In this document: in pieces, positions 17,578 to 28,132 of the stretch
Layout of the letters: the number at the start of each line of letters is the position of its first letter
How positions within the stretch are numbered: the first letter of the stretch is position 1
Source: Acidobacteriota bacterium
GTDB taxonomy: Bacteria; Acidobacteriota; Blastocatellia; Chloracidobacteriales; JADJPF01
Length of the DNA: 64,000 nucleotides
Assembly (NCBI GenBank): GCA_016213785.1
Contig: JACQZQ010000025.1
Span: 62,001-126,000 of the forward strand
Direction: 5' to 3'
Position numbers and translations under genes: made by a program
Notes under the pieces: model-generated
Seen by the model: the letters and a program-made list of their open reading frames with translations, nothing else
The model's database searches: none
What the model was told of the DNA's origin: nothing

Positions 17578-20500
17578 ATGAATACTAATAAAAAAAGATA
17601 CTTATTAACGATGGGATTAATATTAGCTATAAGTATTCCAGCAGATAAAATAATTAAGTCAAATGTATCTGCTAGTAGGAGTGATAATGATACTGACAGC
17701 AACTTAATTTCAAATATTGAAAAATTTGATACTAGCCAAAGTGAAGTATCTAAAAGAATAGAATTAGCACTTTACAAAGAAACAGAATTTTTTAGTACAA
17801 GCACACTAGTCCCTTACCCTACAGCCTCAGCAAGAAATCAATTATTAGAAATAGCCAAACATTACCCTAACAATATTGATATTTATAAAAAACTTGCTGA
17901 ACTTGAAATAGAGTTAAGTAATAAAGATCAAGCTGAAAAATATTTATTAAAGTCTGTAGATTTATCTAAAAATAATAAAGCATCATTAAGAGAATTAGCT
18001 AGTTTTTATGAGAAGCAAGCAAGGTTTGAAAAACAAGCTGATACATTAAGTAGAATACTAGAAGTAACCGAAAATCAAGAGCAAGGAGAGATTTTAACAG
18101 AACTTATTTCTCTTGCCGATAAACACTCACTTGATAAATATTTAGGTGCTCAGTTTTATCAAAAAATTCTTAATCGTTATCCTGATAATTTAATAATTTT
18201 AGAGCAATATATAGAAACATTAATTGAAAATAAAGACTATCAAAAAGCATTAAAACTAGTAAATGATTACCGTCAAAATACTCCTGATAGTGATTATTAT
18301 TTTCTTAATAAACAAGCTGATATTTTACTGAAAATAAATAAATGGCAAGAGGCTAAAGAGCTTTATATTAAAGTATTTGATCCATTTTGGCCTGATTATG
18401 TTAATCAAAAATTTTATTATGAAGTTTTATCTGATAATAATCAATTACGTGCTTATGGTCGTGATTTACGTAGAGAGTTTGAGAAAACTCCAAGCAATTT
18501 TGATCTAGCTATATGCTTAATTCATTATGATACACAAAATTCAAGCTATGATTATGATAGCTCAAATAATCTTAATCAGTATGTTTTCTACAAATTAGAA
18601 GAAGCTCGTAGCAAAAATAATATAGGATGGCAAGCTAAAGAGTTAAATATTTTAGCTCGTATTTCTCTACAAAAAGGCCAAGCTGAGCGAGCATCTCGTT
18701 ATATCTACACTCTCTATAATCAAGGCGAGTTAAAACCAACTAGCGAGTTAAGAGGTCAATTACTTTATCAACTCTTTGAACTACTTATGGATGCTCAGTA
18801 TCAAAGGCTTCCATTAACTACAGGAAACTTAAACTTTTACCAAGACATTGCTAGGACTGACACTAATCCTGGAGTAATAGGCGGAATTCTTTCTTTAATT
18901 TTTTCTGATACAAAACCTAAAAATGAGTTTTCAGACGCGCAAACTAGTGCAATCAAATATTTTAATCAAGCCGCAGCACATCGCATTTTTCACAGTTATA
19001 AAAAAGAATATCCTACATCACCTCAACTTGCCCAAATGTACTTAGATATAATTAAGCTCTATATTCAAGAAAATAATACGGAACTTGCAAATGAAACATT
19101 AAAAGAATTTGAAGAGCGTTATAAAGAATCAAATAAATTTGCTGATGTGGCAATAAAATTAGCTGATGCCTATATAATAAATAATGATTATGAAAAAGAA
19201 CTTGCTGTGTATCAACAGATTTTGGATTATTTAGGTAAAAAAACAAACTCTGGTCAACCTTTACAAGAGGCTAAAAATAAACTCCCAAGGAAACATTTTG
19301 CTAATAGTGATGATGATTATGGTAGTGATGAAGGAGAAAGTAATAAAACCATAGAGGCTCCATTGCTTGAACCAACCAATTCTGTTCCTACAACCTCTTT
19401 TCAAGAGTTTAACACTGACCTTAAAATTAATCAGCCCTCTACTACTAATGAAAATTATTACTACAATTATGATTCGCCTAGATTTAATGATTATTTAGCT
19501 GAGAATCAAAGTGTAAGTTATGAGCTTGTATTAAACCGTTATATTTTTAAGCTAAATAAAAACAATCGCACCAAAGAAATAATCGAGTTATTTAATAGAG
19601 AAATTAAAAAATATCCTAAAGAAGAAGCTCTTTATGAACAGCTATTACAATGGCTTGGGCAAACTAATTTAGTAAATGACCAATTAGCAGTTTATCAAAA
19701 AGCTATTAAACAGTTTCCTACTACTAACTGGTATGATCGTCTAGCAAGGTGGTTAATAAGACAAAAACGTGATCAAGAATTTGCTGATTATTCTAAAGAA
19801 CTCTTAAGCAAATTTGATGAAGTGCAAGTAACAGACTATTTAAATCAGTTTGTAACAAGCTATAGCTATAGTGATTTTGATAAAAAACTTTATTTATCGC
19901 TCTATAGTTATGCTCACAACCGTTTTCCTCAAAACCATGATTTTGTTCAAGGATTACTTCGCTACTATATCCATCATAATCAATTAGATAAGTGGCAAGC
20001 TTTAGTAGGAAGATATTATTTTATTTGGCCTGAAATTAGAAATGATTATTTGACTTTTTTATCTCAAAAAAAAGAGTTAAGAAAATATTTAGCTACTGCA
20101 AAAAATAAATTAATTAACTCTTCTGAAAATACTAACCTATTGCCATATAAATTATTTAGAGCAGACGCAGCAATTTGGTTATGTAGCTATGAAGAAGCAA
20201 TAGACGCTTATAGAGAGCTAAACCGCCTCTATCCAGGAAATAGCGTTTTTGCCCAGCAGCTAGTTAATTTATCTCGTTCATTTGGTCAACTCCAACCTAA
20301 ATTTCTAACAGAAGCAACAAATGTTCAATTTAAGCAAGTTTCTCTTAATCCCGGTTCAGTAGATGATCGTGTAAGAGCAGGCGAACTCTATGCAGAAGCA
20401 AATGACTATCAAAAAGCTAAAGTTGAGTGGCTAAAGCTTTTAGAGCTTGGTAAAGACAAACAAACTTATTTAGACACAGCTACAATATTTTGGGACTACT

Positions 20501-23500
20501 ATCAATATGATGACGCGCTTAAAGTAATAGAAAAATTTCGCCAAGAAAAAAATGATAAAACCCTACTTGCTTTTGAAACAGGAGCAATTCTAGAAGCTAA
20601 ACACCAAATAAAAGCAGCTATTAGAGAATATGTTAAAGGTCTTAATAAAAATGAGGAGGATTATTATAAAGTAAAAGAACGTTTAGCTGTTTTATATGAA
20701 CGTGATGAAGCCTTATCTAAAGAAATCCAAAGAGCTTTTTCTTCTTATTATCCTCAAACCAAATCACCAGAAAAATTTATTTTAGGCTATGTTGAAGTGC
20801 TAAAAATAGTAAACCAAGAGGAAAAGGCGAGCAGTCTATTAAAACAAGCTATTAAAGAAACCAAATCCATTGAGTTTCTTGAACAAGCTGGAGAATTTTT
20901 CCAAGAACAAAAAGATGCTAAAAGTGAAATTAGAACTATAGAACTACGCCTTAAATATATTAATTCATTTCGTGAAGATATTGCTTATCGTTTGCGTTTA
21001 ATCTCAGTTTATCGCCAAAATAATGATAAGCAAAAAGCTATAAAACTATTACAAGAATTATTAAATAAATATCCTTCTAATTATGGAGTAATCAATGAAA
21101 TAGTTAATATCTATTGGAATATGGGATTAACTAAAAATGCTGTTGCTACCTTAGATCAAGCAGTTCTAAGGAGTCGTGGAAAATACTACTATGAATTTTC
21201 ACGTCGTTTAGCAGCAAGACATCTTAATTTAAATAATACTAAAATAGCCCAAAATATTTTAGAAAACCTTTTTAATAAAGATAGGCTTAACTCACAGGTG
21301 TTAGATGAATTAGCTAATCTTTATATTCGCACAAATAACCGTAAAGCACTTGAAGAATGCTTAAAAGAAGGGCTTAAAGCAGTAGAATCCCAATATATGG
21401 ATCCAACAGAATTACGTAGCTCAATAGCATATTTTCGCCAAGATATGATTGAAAAATTTACATCAATTAAAGACTACAATGCTGCAATTAGACAGCATAT
21501 TGAAATTATTAATCGCAATCCAGATGATGAGGAAAAATTAGATCAAGCTATTCTTTATACAGAAAGATATGGTGGAGGAGATGAATTAGCAAATTATTAT
21601 AAAGGAGTTTTTCAACAAGCTTATAAAAACTATCGTTGGGCTGTTGTCTTAGCACGTATTTATCAAGCTAAAGATGATTTAGATAGCACAATTAAATATT
21701 ATTTAGCTGCAATTGATAATCAACCTGAAAAAGCTGAACTCTATAGTGCTTTAGCTCAAATTTACAAAGAAAAACAAGACTTACCTTCTGCTATTAATGT
21801 GATGAATAAAGCAGTTGAACTCTCAAACTATGAGGTAACTTATGTTAGGGAAGCTATACGATTTTTAGAAGAAGCAGGTCGTAATAATGAAGTAGTCACA
21901 TTAAAAGCTAAACTTCCCCCTGAACCTAGTAAAATAGAAGAACAAACACTTAGTACAACAAATAACCAAACTCAAGATCCTTTTGCTTTAGCTAAAGATT
22001 CAAGATCAGGAAATAAAGAAGCTATTAATAAATATAGAAAAGCTTTTCAAGCTTTTTATGAAAATCCTTATAACTCTTTAGATGTCAATAGTTATAGTTT
22101 AGAAAATTATGCTGAAGCAGTTCATAAAGAAGACTCATTAACAAAAATTCTAGAAAGTTTTTGGACTCTAAGAGATAAGCTATTAAAAGAAGCGACTACT
22201 GAAAATAGCTATAACTCAGCTAGAGCAAGAGAGCTTTTACAGATGCTAGATGGGGCTTTACCTAAAATTATTAGTGATATTGTGCAAATGTATAGCACAG
22301 GAGAAGAACTTATAGAATTTCATAAAGATTTAGCTAAACGAATAGAAACATTTTCGGGAAAATCTGATCCTAATAAAACGTTGTTTTTACTTGAAAACAT
22401 TGTGCTTGCAGCAAATTTCCTTGATCTTCGAGAAAATATAATAAATAAAAGATTTATAAAAGACAATCAAGAGAGTTTAGATACCTTAGTCTATTTCTAT
22501 GAAAGCCAAGGGAATTATCAAAAAGCTTTAGAGATTCTTGAACGAGAATATGATTCTACTAAAAAAACTCACTATTTATATCAAATTGCTAGATTTAGTG
22601 CTTTAGTTGGTGATTTTACAAAAGAACGCCAAACATTTTTTCAATACTATGAAAAACATAATCCTGGGTCAATTCAACCTAATGATTCTGTTATAGATTA
22701 CTATCTTAATTTACTTTATAAAGATAGAGCTAAAGGAAGAGAAGAACTTTTACAATTAACAAAAACCCCTTCTCTTTATCGAATACAACTAATTAACTTT
22801 TTAATATCTAAAAATGAAGTAGATTTAGCTCGTAAAGCTATTTCTAACTCTAATTTATTAAGTTTATGGAAAAATAGTCGTAACGCTGAATTAAGCGTTA
22901 AATTAGCTGACTATAACCCGCTAAATAATCAATATTTTGAGAATATTTTAAGGTTTCAAAATATTGGGCAAATGATTAAATCAAAACCTAAAGCATCAGA
23001 ACAACTAATAAGTGATGATTGGTTTGAAATGGCTGCTAACTATGGTCGATGGCTTTATAAAACACCTAATATAAATAAAGATCTATTAGCAAACAGATTT
23101 TTACCCGCTATGCTGGAAAGAAGACCTCAAGACCCATCTGAGCAACAAAAATTAGGTGAGTGGTATTTAGCACAAAAACAACTCGATAAAGCTTTAGCCC
23201 ATTTACTAAATGCTCAAACAATGGGAATAGACTCGGCAGAACTCCTATCAAGTATTGGTTCAACTTATTTTCTTAAAGGCAATAAAGATAAAGCTTTAGA
23301 TTATTGGCTAAAAGTTTTTGAAAAAAATGATGCAACTAGTGACAAACTTTGGGTTGATACATTAAAAAACTATGGTCTAGTAGATAAAGCAAGAGAAGAG
23401 CTATTAAAACGTTTAATCAAAAATAAGCACTTGTTAAGCGATGAAAACATAGAAAGTTATATTTCTTTATTTGAAAGCTCATTTAAGGAAAATGACAAGT

Positions 23501-25275
23501 TAAGCCAAAACCAAGCTAAAGCTCAAGCAGAGTTTTTTATTAATTTATGTAAAACTTGGCCTAAAGATACTTTTATAGCTCAAAGGCTAATAGAAAAATA
23601 TATAATTTCTGCTGAAAATATTGCTCCTTTTTATCAAATATTGATTGAGCGTAGTAAGGATGTTGATAGCTATGATTATGAGTACCGTAATTATGCACAG
23701 CTATCTAAAAATATTAGACTTCTAGAAGAAAAACTTGATCATACCAATAATTTTCAAAGCAAGGAACCAACTAATGATCGCTACAAATGGCAAGGCCAAT
23801 ATTTACAGATTCTACTATCTCAAAATAAAGACAAAACTGCACTTGAGCTTATTAAAGAAATAGAAAAATCTCTCTCAGGTCGATATATGCGACCAGAATG
23901 GCTAAGACTTGCAAATATTGAACTAATGTTACGCTTAGGTAATCTTGAAGAAGCAAGAAAAGAATTAATACATTTTGTAAAAATCCAAACCTACCCAGAA
24001 ACTACAAATGTCACTCTTCCCAATCTAGGGCGTTTAGAAACAGTATTAAGGCTTTTAGAAAAAACTAATTTTAGTAAAGAAAAAGACCCTCTCTTACAAG
24101 CTTATTATGAACGCCTTTTAGCTTTAGAACAGTGCAGTCTAGTTAATTTATCAGGATTTACAGATGTAGTTTATCGCAGTGGTAATATTGAATTAGGTAA
24201 TAACTTACTACAACTTATCTTAGAATTTGGAGAAGTACAAGACCAAGCTAAAGCAGCAAAAAAACTGGCTAATCTTCCTAATATTAAGGCTCGTTCTATC
24301 ACAGCAAGAAATATTGTAACCCCTTCTCCAACTTATGAAGAAGTCTATAACTCTATCTCAACAAATCATGTACAAACCGTAGCAGAACTAGCAACAAAAT
24401 ATATGCAATACAATCTAGCAATAGAACAACGAAAACGCCTTAAGCGAATGTATGGATATGATGAAGTTAACCGTATAGAACTAGCTAGACTCCTAGCAGC
24501 TAATAATCAGGCAAAAGAAGCAGTTATTGAGTTAACTTCTATGATTATTGACCAAACTCTTACACGCTCAACTCGTTGGCAAATTATGTCGCTAATATCA
24601 AATATGGCTAGTAAAGAACCTGAACTATGGAAAATAACAGAAAAAGTCACTGATAAAGAATTTAAGCTAGCTCTTGAGGCAAACCGTTTAGCAAATTTAG
24701 GCGAGATAAAATCAGCCATTAAATTAATTAATAAAGAGTTTAATAGTGTAGAAATAAGGTTCCTTCTAGCAACTCTAGAGCGTAGAAATAACAATGCTAA
24801 AGCTGCAATAGAGATCTTAAATCAAATCCCTATGGAGTATAGACCCTTTGATAGAACGAATGAAACCTCACCATTAAGACAACTGATTTATCTTTACTCA
24901 GCAATTAATTCGCCAAAAGCAGTGCTTGCATTAATAGAAAAAGACTATCAAATACAGTCTCTCTTAAATAGTAGAGGTTCTTTACCAAAGAAAGATTACT
25001 CTGATAAAACTCAACAATTACAGCTATTAAAAGTACTTGAACAAGAACAAGAATATAAAACAACACTTGATTTAATAGCTCTATCAGCTAATGCAGCAGA
25101 AACATTAGAAAATTTTGACTTAGCAGTAAAACTATTAGAAATACTTAAAAATAGTTCTAGCTTTCAAGCACAAGCTAAAATAGAGACACGAATAAATAAA
25201 CTAGAAGAAAAACGAAAACCACAAAGTAAAAACAATACTCTGTGGCAAATAAATATCAGTCTAATTTCAAGATAG
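17578..25275 (+). CDS. Giant tetratricopeptide-repeat protein (2565 residues), exported or membrane-anchored
   Basis: The N-terminus has a basic patch and a hydrophobic segment at about 6-22, consistent with a signal peptide or anchor. Nearly all the rest is helical TPR-type repeats, recognisable by recurring patterns such as L-x-x-L-A-x-x-Y and Y-x-x-A-(L/I)-x-x-(Y/L). They are divergent and are interrupted by an acidic Asn/Tyr/Ser-rich linker at about 576-644 and a second disordered segment near 1450-1480. No enzymatic motif was found. Lys, Asn and Glu are very common, partly reflecting AT-rich codons. AAAGGG precedes the ATG by 8 bases. It is by far the longest gene in the window and sits centrally in the cluster, so a scaffold role for the VIT/vWA and propeller proteins is plausible but inferred. 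Confidence 0.85.
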   Translation: MNTNKKRYLLTMGLILAISIPADKIIKSNVSASRSDNDTDSNLISNIEKFDTSQSEVSKRIELALYKETEFFSTSTLVPYPTASARNQLLEIAKHYPNNIDIYKKLAELEIELSNKDQAEKYLLKSVDLSKNNKASLRELASFYEKQARFEKQADTLSRILEVTENQEQGEILTELISLADKHSLDKYLGAQFYQKILNRYPDNLIILEQYIETLIENKDYQKALKLVNDYRQNTPDSDYYFLNKQADILLKINKWQEAKELYIKVFDPFWPDYVNQKFYYEVLSDNNQLRAYGRDLRREFEKTPSNFDLAICLIHYDTQNSSYDYDSSNNLNQYVFYKLEEARSKNNIGWQAKELNILARISLQKGQAERASRYIYTLYNQGELKPTSELRGQLLYQLFELLMDAQYQRLPLTTGNLNFYQDIARTDTNPGVIGGILSLIFSDTKPKNEFSDAQTSAIKYFNQAAAHRIFHSYKKEYPTSPQLAQMYLDIIKLYIQENNTELANETLKEFEERYKESNKFADVAIKLADAYIINNDYEKELAVYQQILDYLGKKTNSGQPLQEAKNKLPRKHFANSDDDYGSDEGESNKTIEAPLLEPTNSVPTTSFQEFNTDLKINQPSTTNENYYYNYDSPRFNDYLAENQSVSYELVLNRYIFKLNKNNRTKEIIELFNREIKKYPKEEALYEQLLQWLGQTNLVNDQLAVYQKAIKQFPTTNWYDRLARWLIRQKRDQEFADYSKELLSKFDEVQVTDYLNQFVTSYSYSDFDKKLYLSLYSYAHNRFPQNHDFVQGLLRYYIHHNQLDKWQALVGRYYFIWPEIRNDYLTFLSQKKELRKYLATAKNKLINSSENTNLLPYKLFRADAAIWLCSYEEAIDAYRELNRLYPGNSVFAQQLVNLSRSFGQLQPKFLTEATNVQFKQVSLNPGSVDDRVRAGELYAEANDYQKAKVEWLKLLELGKDKQTYLDTATIFWDYYQYDDALKVIEKFRQEKNDKTLLAFETGAILEAKHQIKAAIREYVKGLNKNEEDYYKVKERLAVLYERDEALSKEIQRAFSSYYPQTKSPEKFILGYVEVLKIVNQEEKASSLLKQAIKETKSIEFLEQAGEFFQEQKDAKSEIRTIELRLKYINSFREDIAYRLRLISVYRQNNDKQKAIKLLQELLNKYPSNYGVINEIVNIYWNMGLTKNAVATLDQAVLRSRGKYYYEFSRRLAARHLNLNNTKIAQNILENLFNKDRLNSQVLDELANLYIRTNNRKALEECLKEGLKAVESQYMDPTELRSSIAYFRQDMIEKFTSIKDYNAAIRQHIEIINRNPDDEEKLDQAILYTERYGGGDELANYYKGVFQQAYKNYRWAVVLARIYQAKDDLDSTIKYYLAAIDNQPEKAELYSALAQIYKEKQDLPSAINVMNKAVELSNYEVTYVREAIRFLEEAGRNNEVVTLKAKLPPEPSKIEEQTLSTTNNQTQDPFALAKDSRSGNKEAINKYRKAFQAFYENPYNSLDVNSYSLENYAEAVHKEDSLTKILESFWTLRDKLLKEATTENSYNSARARELLQMLDGALPKIISDIVQMYSTGEELIEFHKDLAKRIETFSGKSDPNKTLFLLENIVLAANFLDLRENIINKRFIKDNQESLDTLVYFYESQGNYQKALEILEREYDSTKKTHYLYQIARFSALVGDFTKERQTFFQYYEKHNPGSIQPNDSVIDYYLNLLYKDRAKGREELLQLTKTPSLYRIQLINFLISKNEVDLARKAISNSNLLSLWKNSRNAELSVKLADYNPLNNQYFENILRFQNIGQMIKSKPKASEQLISDDWFEMAANYGRWLYKTPNINKDLLANRFLPAMLERRPQDPSEQQKLGEWYLAQKQLDKALAHLLNAQTMGIDSAELLSSIGSTYFLKGNKDKALDYWLKVFEKNDATSDKLWVDTLKNYGLVDKAREELLKRLIKNKHLLSDENIESYISLFESSFKENDKLSQNQAKAQAEFFINLCKTWPKDTFIAQRLIEKYIISAENIAPFYQILIERSKDVDSYDYEYRNYAQLSKNIRLLEEKLDHTNNFQSKEPTNDRYKWQGQYLQILLSQNKDKTALELIKEIEKSLSGRYMRPEWLRLANIELMLRLGNLEEARKELIHFVKIQTYPETTNVTLPNLGRLETVLRLLEKTNFSKEKDPLLQAYYERLLALEQCSLVNLSGFTDVVYRSGNIELGNNLLQLILEFGEVQDQAKAAKKLANLPNIKARSITARNIVTPSPTYEEVYNSISTNHVQTVAELATKYMQYNLAIEQRKRLKRMYGYDEVNRIELARLLAANNQAKEAVIELTSMIIDQTLTRSTRWQIMSLISNMASKEPELWKITEKVTDKEFKLALEANRLANLGEIKSAIKLINKEFNSVEIRFLLATLERRNNNAKAAIEILNQIPMEYRPFDRTNETSPLRQLIYLYSAINSPKAVLALIEKDYQIQSLLNSRGSLPKKDYSDKTQQLQLLKVLEQEQEYKTTLDLIALSANAAETLENFDLAVKLLEILKNSSSFQAQAKIETRINKLEEKRKPQSKNNTLWQINISLISR

Positions 25276-25310
25276 TTTAACCTTATAGATGTTTAACAGG
25301 AAGGTGATTT

Positions 25311-26276
25311 ATGAAATTATGGAGATTACTTTATTCTCGATTACTTGCTTTTTCTCTTAGCTTTTCATTTGGACTAGTACTAGTAATTTTAATAGCTAAC
25401 CTTTTAACAAGCTTAAGTACTCCAACTAGTGTACCTGTTATAAAGAAAATGCCTAGAGAGCAAGAAGCTAAAGAGCAGCAAATGGCTATTAAAACCTATC
25501 CTAGCCCAGAATATGTTATTAGTTTAATTACTCATAATGAGCCAGCTATAAGACGTGCTATTTACAAAGAAATTTTTTTAAGACCTAATAAAGATAGCAT
25601 CTATTATGACTACTTAAGAGACTTAGACTTTCCTGAACGTGCTGATAATGTAAAGCTAGACTATGTAAAACTAGACAAAGAACATTCTAGGGCAGCTATT
25701 ATTAAATTCCTTCACTTAGCAAACCCTACAATAATTGTTATGCAAAAAGTAGAAGAAAATCAGTGGATAGTCTTAGATATTTTAAGTACAAGAGAAAAAT
25801 TTTATAGCGATGAAGATTGGGCATACACTGTATCTTTAGTAGAACCTGGTATTTATGAAATACTTATTAATCAAGCTACAAGCGATACAACTAGTTATGA
25901 AAGCCAATTTATAATCTTTAAGCTAATTAATAATAAGCTAGTTAAAGTTGGAGTATTACTGCAAACAAAATTTATAGCAACACCATCTCAAAAACTTGAT
26001 AAAGACTGGCTTAATAAAGCTGAAATACTTGAGCGTTATCAAAGCCACTTACAAATAGCCTATAGCCCTAAACCTACCCTTAAAATTGATACTTATAAAA
26101 GCATAGTTAAACTAACAGGCTTAAAAGAGACAAAGCGCTGGTCTGATATTGATTTATGTTGGCATATAAGTGAGCTTGCACCACATAATCGACGATATGA
26201 AACGCTTAATTTTATAAGTTACAGCCAAAGTTTTTTAGTATGGGATAGTCAATTACAACGTTTTGTAACAAAATAG
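25311..26276 (+). CDS. Membrane-anchored protein of unknown function
   Basis: A 321-residue protein that I do not recognise. One strong hydrophobic helix at about 14-36 predicts an N-in anchor with the rest outside the cytoplasm. The outer part is mixed alpha/beta with no cysteines in motif and no catalytic pattern; it contains two regions that read like beta-sheet domains (about 105-200 and 205-320). AAGG lies 6 bases before ATG. It is 35 bases after the giant TPR gene and 8 bases before the next gene, so it almost certainly shares their transcript. Confidence 0.75.
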   Translation: MKLWRLLYSRLLAFSLSFSFGLVLVILIANLLTSLSTPTSVPVIKKMPREQEAKEQQMAIKTYPSPEYVISLITHNEPAIRRAIYKEIFLRPNKDSIYYDYLRDLDFPERADNVKLDYVKLDKEHSRAAIIKFLHLANPTIIVMQKVEENQWIVLDILSTREKFYSDEDWAYTVSLVEPGIYEILINQATSDTTSYESQFIIFKLINNKLVKVGVLLQTKFIATPSQKLDKDWLNKAEILERYQSHLQIAYSPKPTLKIDTYKSIVKLTGLKETKRWSDIDLCWHISELAPHNRRYETLNFISYSQSFLVWDSQLQRFVTK

Positions 26277-26284
26277 AGGTTTTT

Positions 26285-28126
26285 ATGAAAAAGCTACGAA
26301 ATTTATTAATATTTGCTTTTATAACTATTGTCCTTGCACTTATTATTAAAGCCCAGTCTGCAAATGATACCAGACCATTAGCAGCAGATTTTCCACGTGG
26401 AGCACTTGTGTTTGCTCAAGTTAATGACCTTCCTAAAATGCTACAAAGCTGGAATGAATCTAAGCTAAAAGAGCAATATTTATCTAGCAATAACTATGAG
26501 CAATTTCTTAATAGACATCTAGCAACAAAACTTATAGAACGGGTAAATGAGTTTGGCGTTGCACTAGGGTTTGATTTTAATGATCGCTTCTTTCAAGAGC
26601 TTAGTAATCAACAATCTGCAATTGCCCTTTATGATATTGGCCGAATAGAGTTTGTTTTTATTGCACCTTTAGATAAAGAAAAATATTTACTCTCTCAACT
26701 TGTAACATTAGAAAGCGAACTTGAAGAAATAGAATTAAAACCAGGTGTTAGTTACTTTGCTAAAACTCTTGAAGTTGATAGAGGCCGACAAAAACAGCTT
26801 CTTACATTTGCTCTACTAGATGGTAAATTTATCCTAGCTAATAATGAACAACTAATGATTCGTACATTAAATAATGTTACAGCTAAAGTTAATTCTCAAA
26901 CAACCGATAGGTTAAATGCAGATCCAAATTATCAAGCATTAATTAAAAAAATTAAGCCACATTATGCAACTATTTGGGTTGCACAAGAAAAACTAAATCA
27001 AGATTGGTATTTTCGTAACTATTGGATAATGAATAATATAACTGATTTAAGAAATATTCGTGCAGCAATTTTTGATATTGAATTACAAGATAAAGAATGG
27101 CGAGAAGAGCGCTATTTTTTAACTAAATCTAACCTTACTACAAATCAAATATCTGCTCTAGAAACACAAAATCTTTATAAACTAGTACCTCAAAATCTAC
27201 CTTACTTTAAGATAGAAGCTATTACTAGTGCTGAGCAAATATCTAAACTAATCCATAACTATATGTTTGATAATGATATAGAACCCAAAAAAGGCGATAA
27301 CTCCCGCTCTAATTATAGGTCTTATTATGTAAATACAGATGATACTTATGAATCCTATTATGATAGTTATTATTTATATGGCTCTAATTATGAAAAAGAA
27401 ATTAACGACCCAATAGATGCAGATGATTTAGAAGTCACCCCAGAAAATAGCTACTACAATCGTCAAACTGCTTTAGATAATCTCAGAGAAATATTTAGCA
27501 CTAGCCAAGCAAAAGCTCTTGTTAAAATGCAAAAACCTAAAGCAATAGAAGGAGCTTTATTTGCGGAATTTCATAAAGCGTTTGTTATAAATTTAGCAAA
27601 TCCAACTCAATTTGATAGCTTAGCTTTTGAAAAAGCAATTGCTAGACTTGCTGCTGATAGTACTATGATTGCTGGAAATAGCGCCTCGCTATCCTGGAAA
27701 GATAGCCAAGATAAACGCTCTAGAGTGTTAGTTATGCCTATGTTAGGCTGGCAATTATCCTATACATTAAAAAATAATAACTTAATTTTTAGTAATAACT
27801 CTAGTTTGTTAAAAGAAATATCAAGTAATATTGCTAAGGCTAAAAAGCACTCTGCTATTACTTCTAAAGCTTTAACCAATTTAACAGTAATTAATTTCTC
27901 AAATCGTGAGCAAACATTTGATAACATTTTTAATAAAATACAAAGTAGCTCTATAAATAGCTATCGTCAGACACATGCTAATGGCGAGACTCAAGATTTT
28001 TTTGTAAACAACATAGCAAGCCTATTAGATACTATATCTGCTGTAGAAACAATTACAATTACAAGAGACTCTAGCTCAAATTACTTACATGAGCTTATTT
28101 GTCTTAAATTAAGAGATGATAACTAA
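26285..28126 (+). CDS. Exported protein of unknown function with Tyr/Asn-rich insert
   Basis: A 613-residue protein with an N-terminal signal or anchor (about 5-22). The region 30-330 has alternating strands and helices with phrases such as LPKMLQSWNESKLKEQY and ALYDIGRIEFVFIAPL that recall the large DUF3352-type family of bacterial envelope proteins; this resemblance is from memory and tentative. Residues about 336-381 are a low-complexity insert crowded with Tyr, Asn, Ser and Asp. The C-terminal part (about 395-613) repeats the same strand-rich style. It is the last gene of the run; the convergent copZ-like gene ends 6 bases away with no hairpin between. Confidence 0.78.
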   Translation: MKKLRNLLIFAFITIVLALIIKAQSANDTRPLAADFPRGALVFAQVNDLPKMLQSWNESKLKEQYLSSNNYEQFLNRHLATKLIERVNEFGVALGFDFNDRFFQELSNQQSAIALYDIGRIEFVFIAPLDKEKYLLSQLVTLESELEEIELKPGVSYFAKTLEVDRGRQKQLLTFALLDGKFILANNEQLMIRTLNNVTAKVNSQTTDRLNADPNYQALIKKIKPHYATIWVAQEKLNQDWYFRNYWIMNNITDLRNIRAAIFDIELQDKEWREERYFLTKSNLTTNQISALETQNLYKLVPQNLPYFKIEAITSAEQISKLIHNYMFDNDIEPKKGDNSRSNYRSYYVNTDDTYESYYDSYYLYGSNYEKEINDPIDADDLEVTPENSYYNRQTALDNLREIFSTSQAKALVKMQKPKAIEGALFAEFHKAFVINLANPTQFDSLAFEKAIARLAADSTMIAGNSASLSWKDSQDKRSRVLVMPMLGWQLSYTLKNNNLIFSNNSSLLKEISSNIAKAKKHSAITSKALTNLTVINFSNREQTFDNIFNKIQSSSINSYRQTHANGETQDFFVNNIASLLDTISAVETITITRDSSSNYLHELICLKLRDDN

Positions 28127-28132
28127 GAGATT

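Noticed and set aside
24507-24794. 95-codon minus-strand frame inside the giant TPR gene
   Set aside because: Antisense to a confident repeat region, no domain and no ribosome site.
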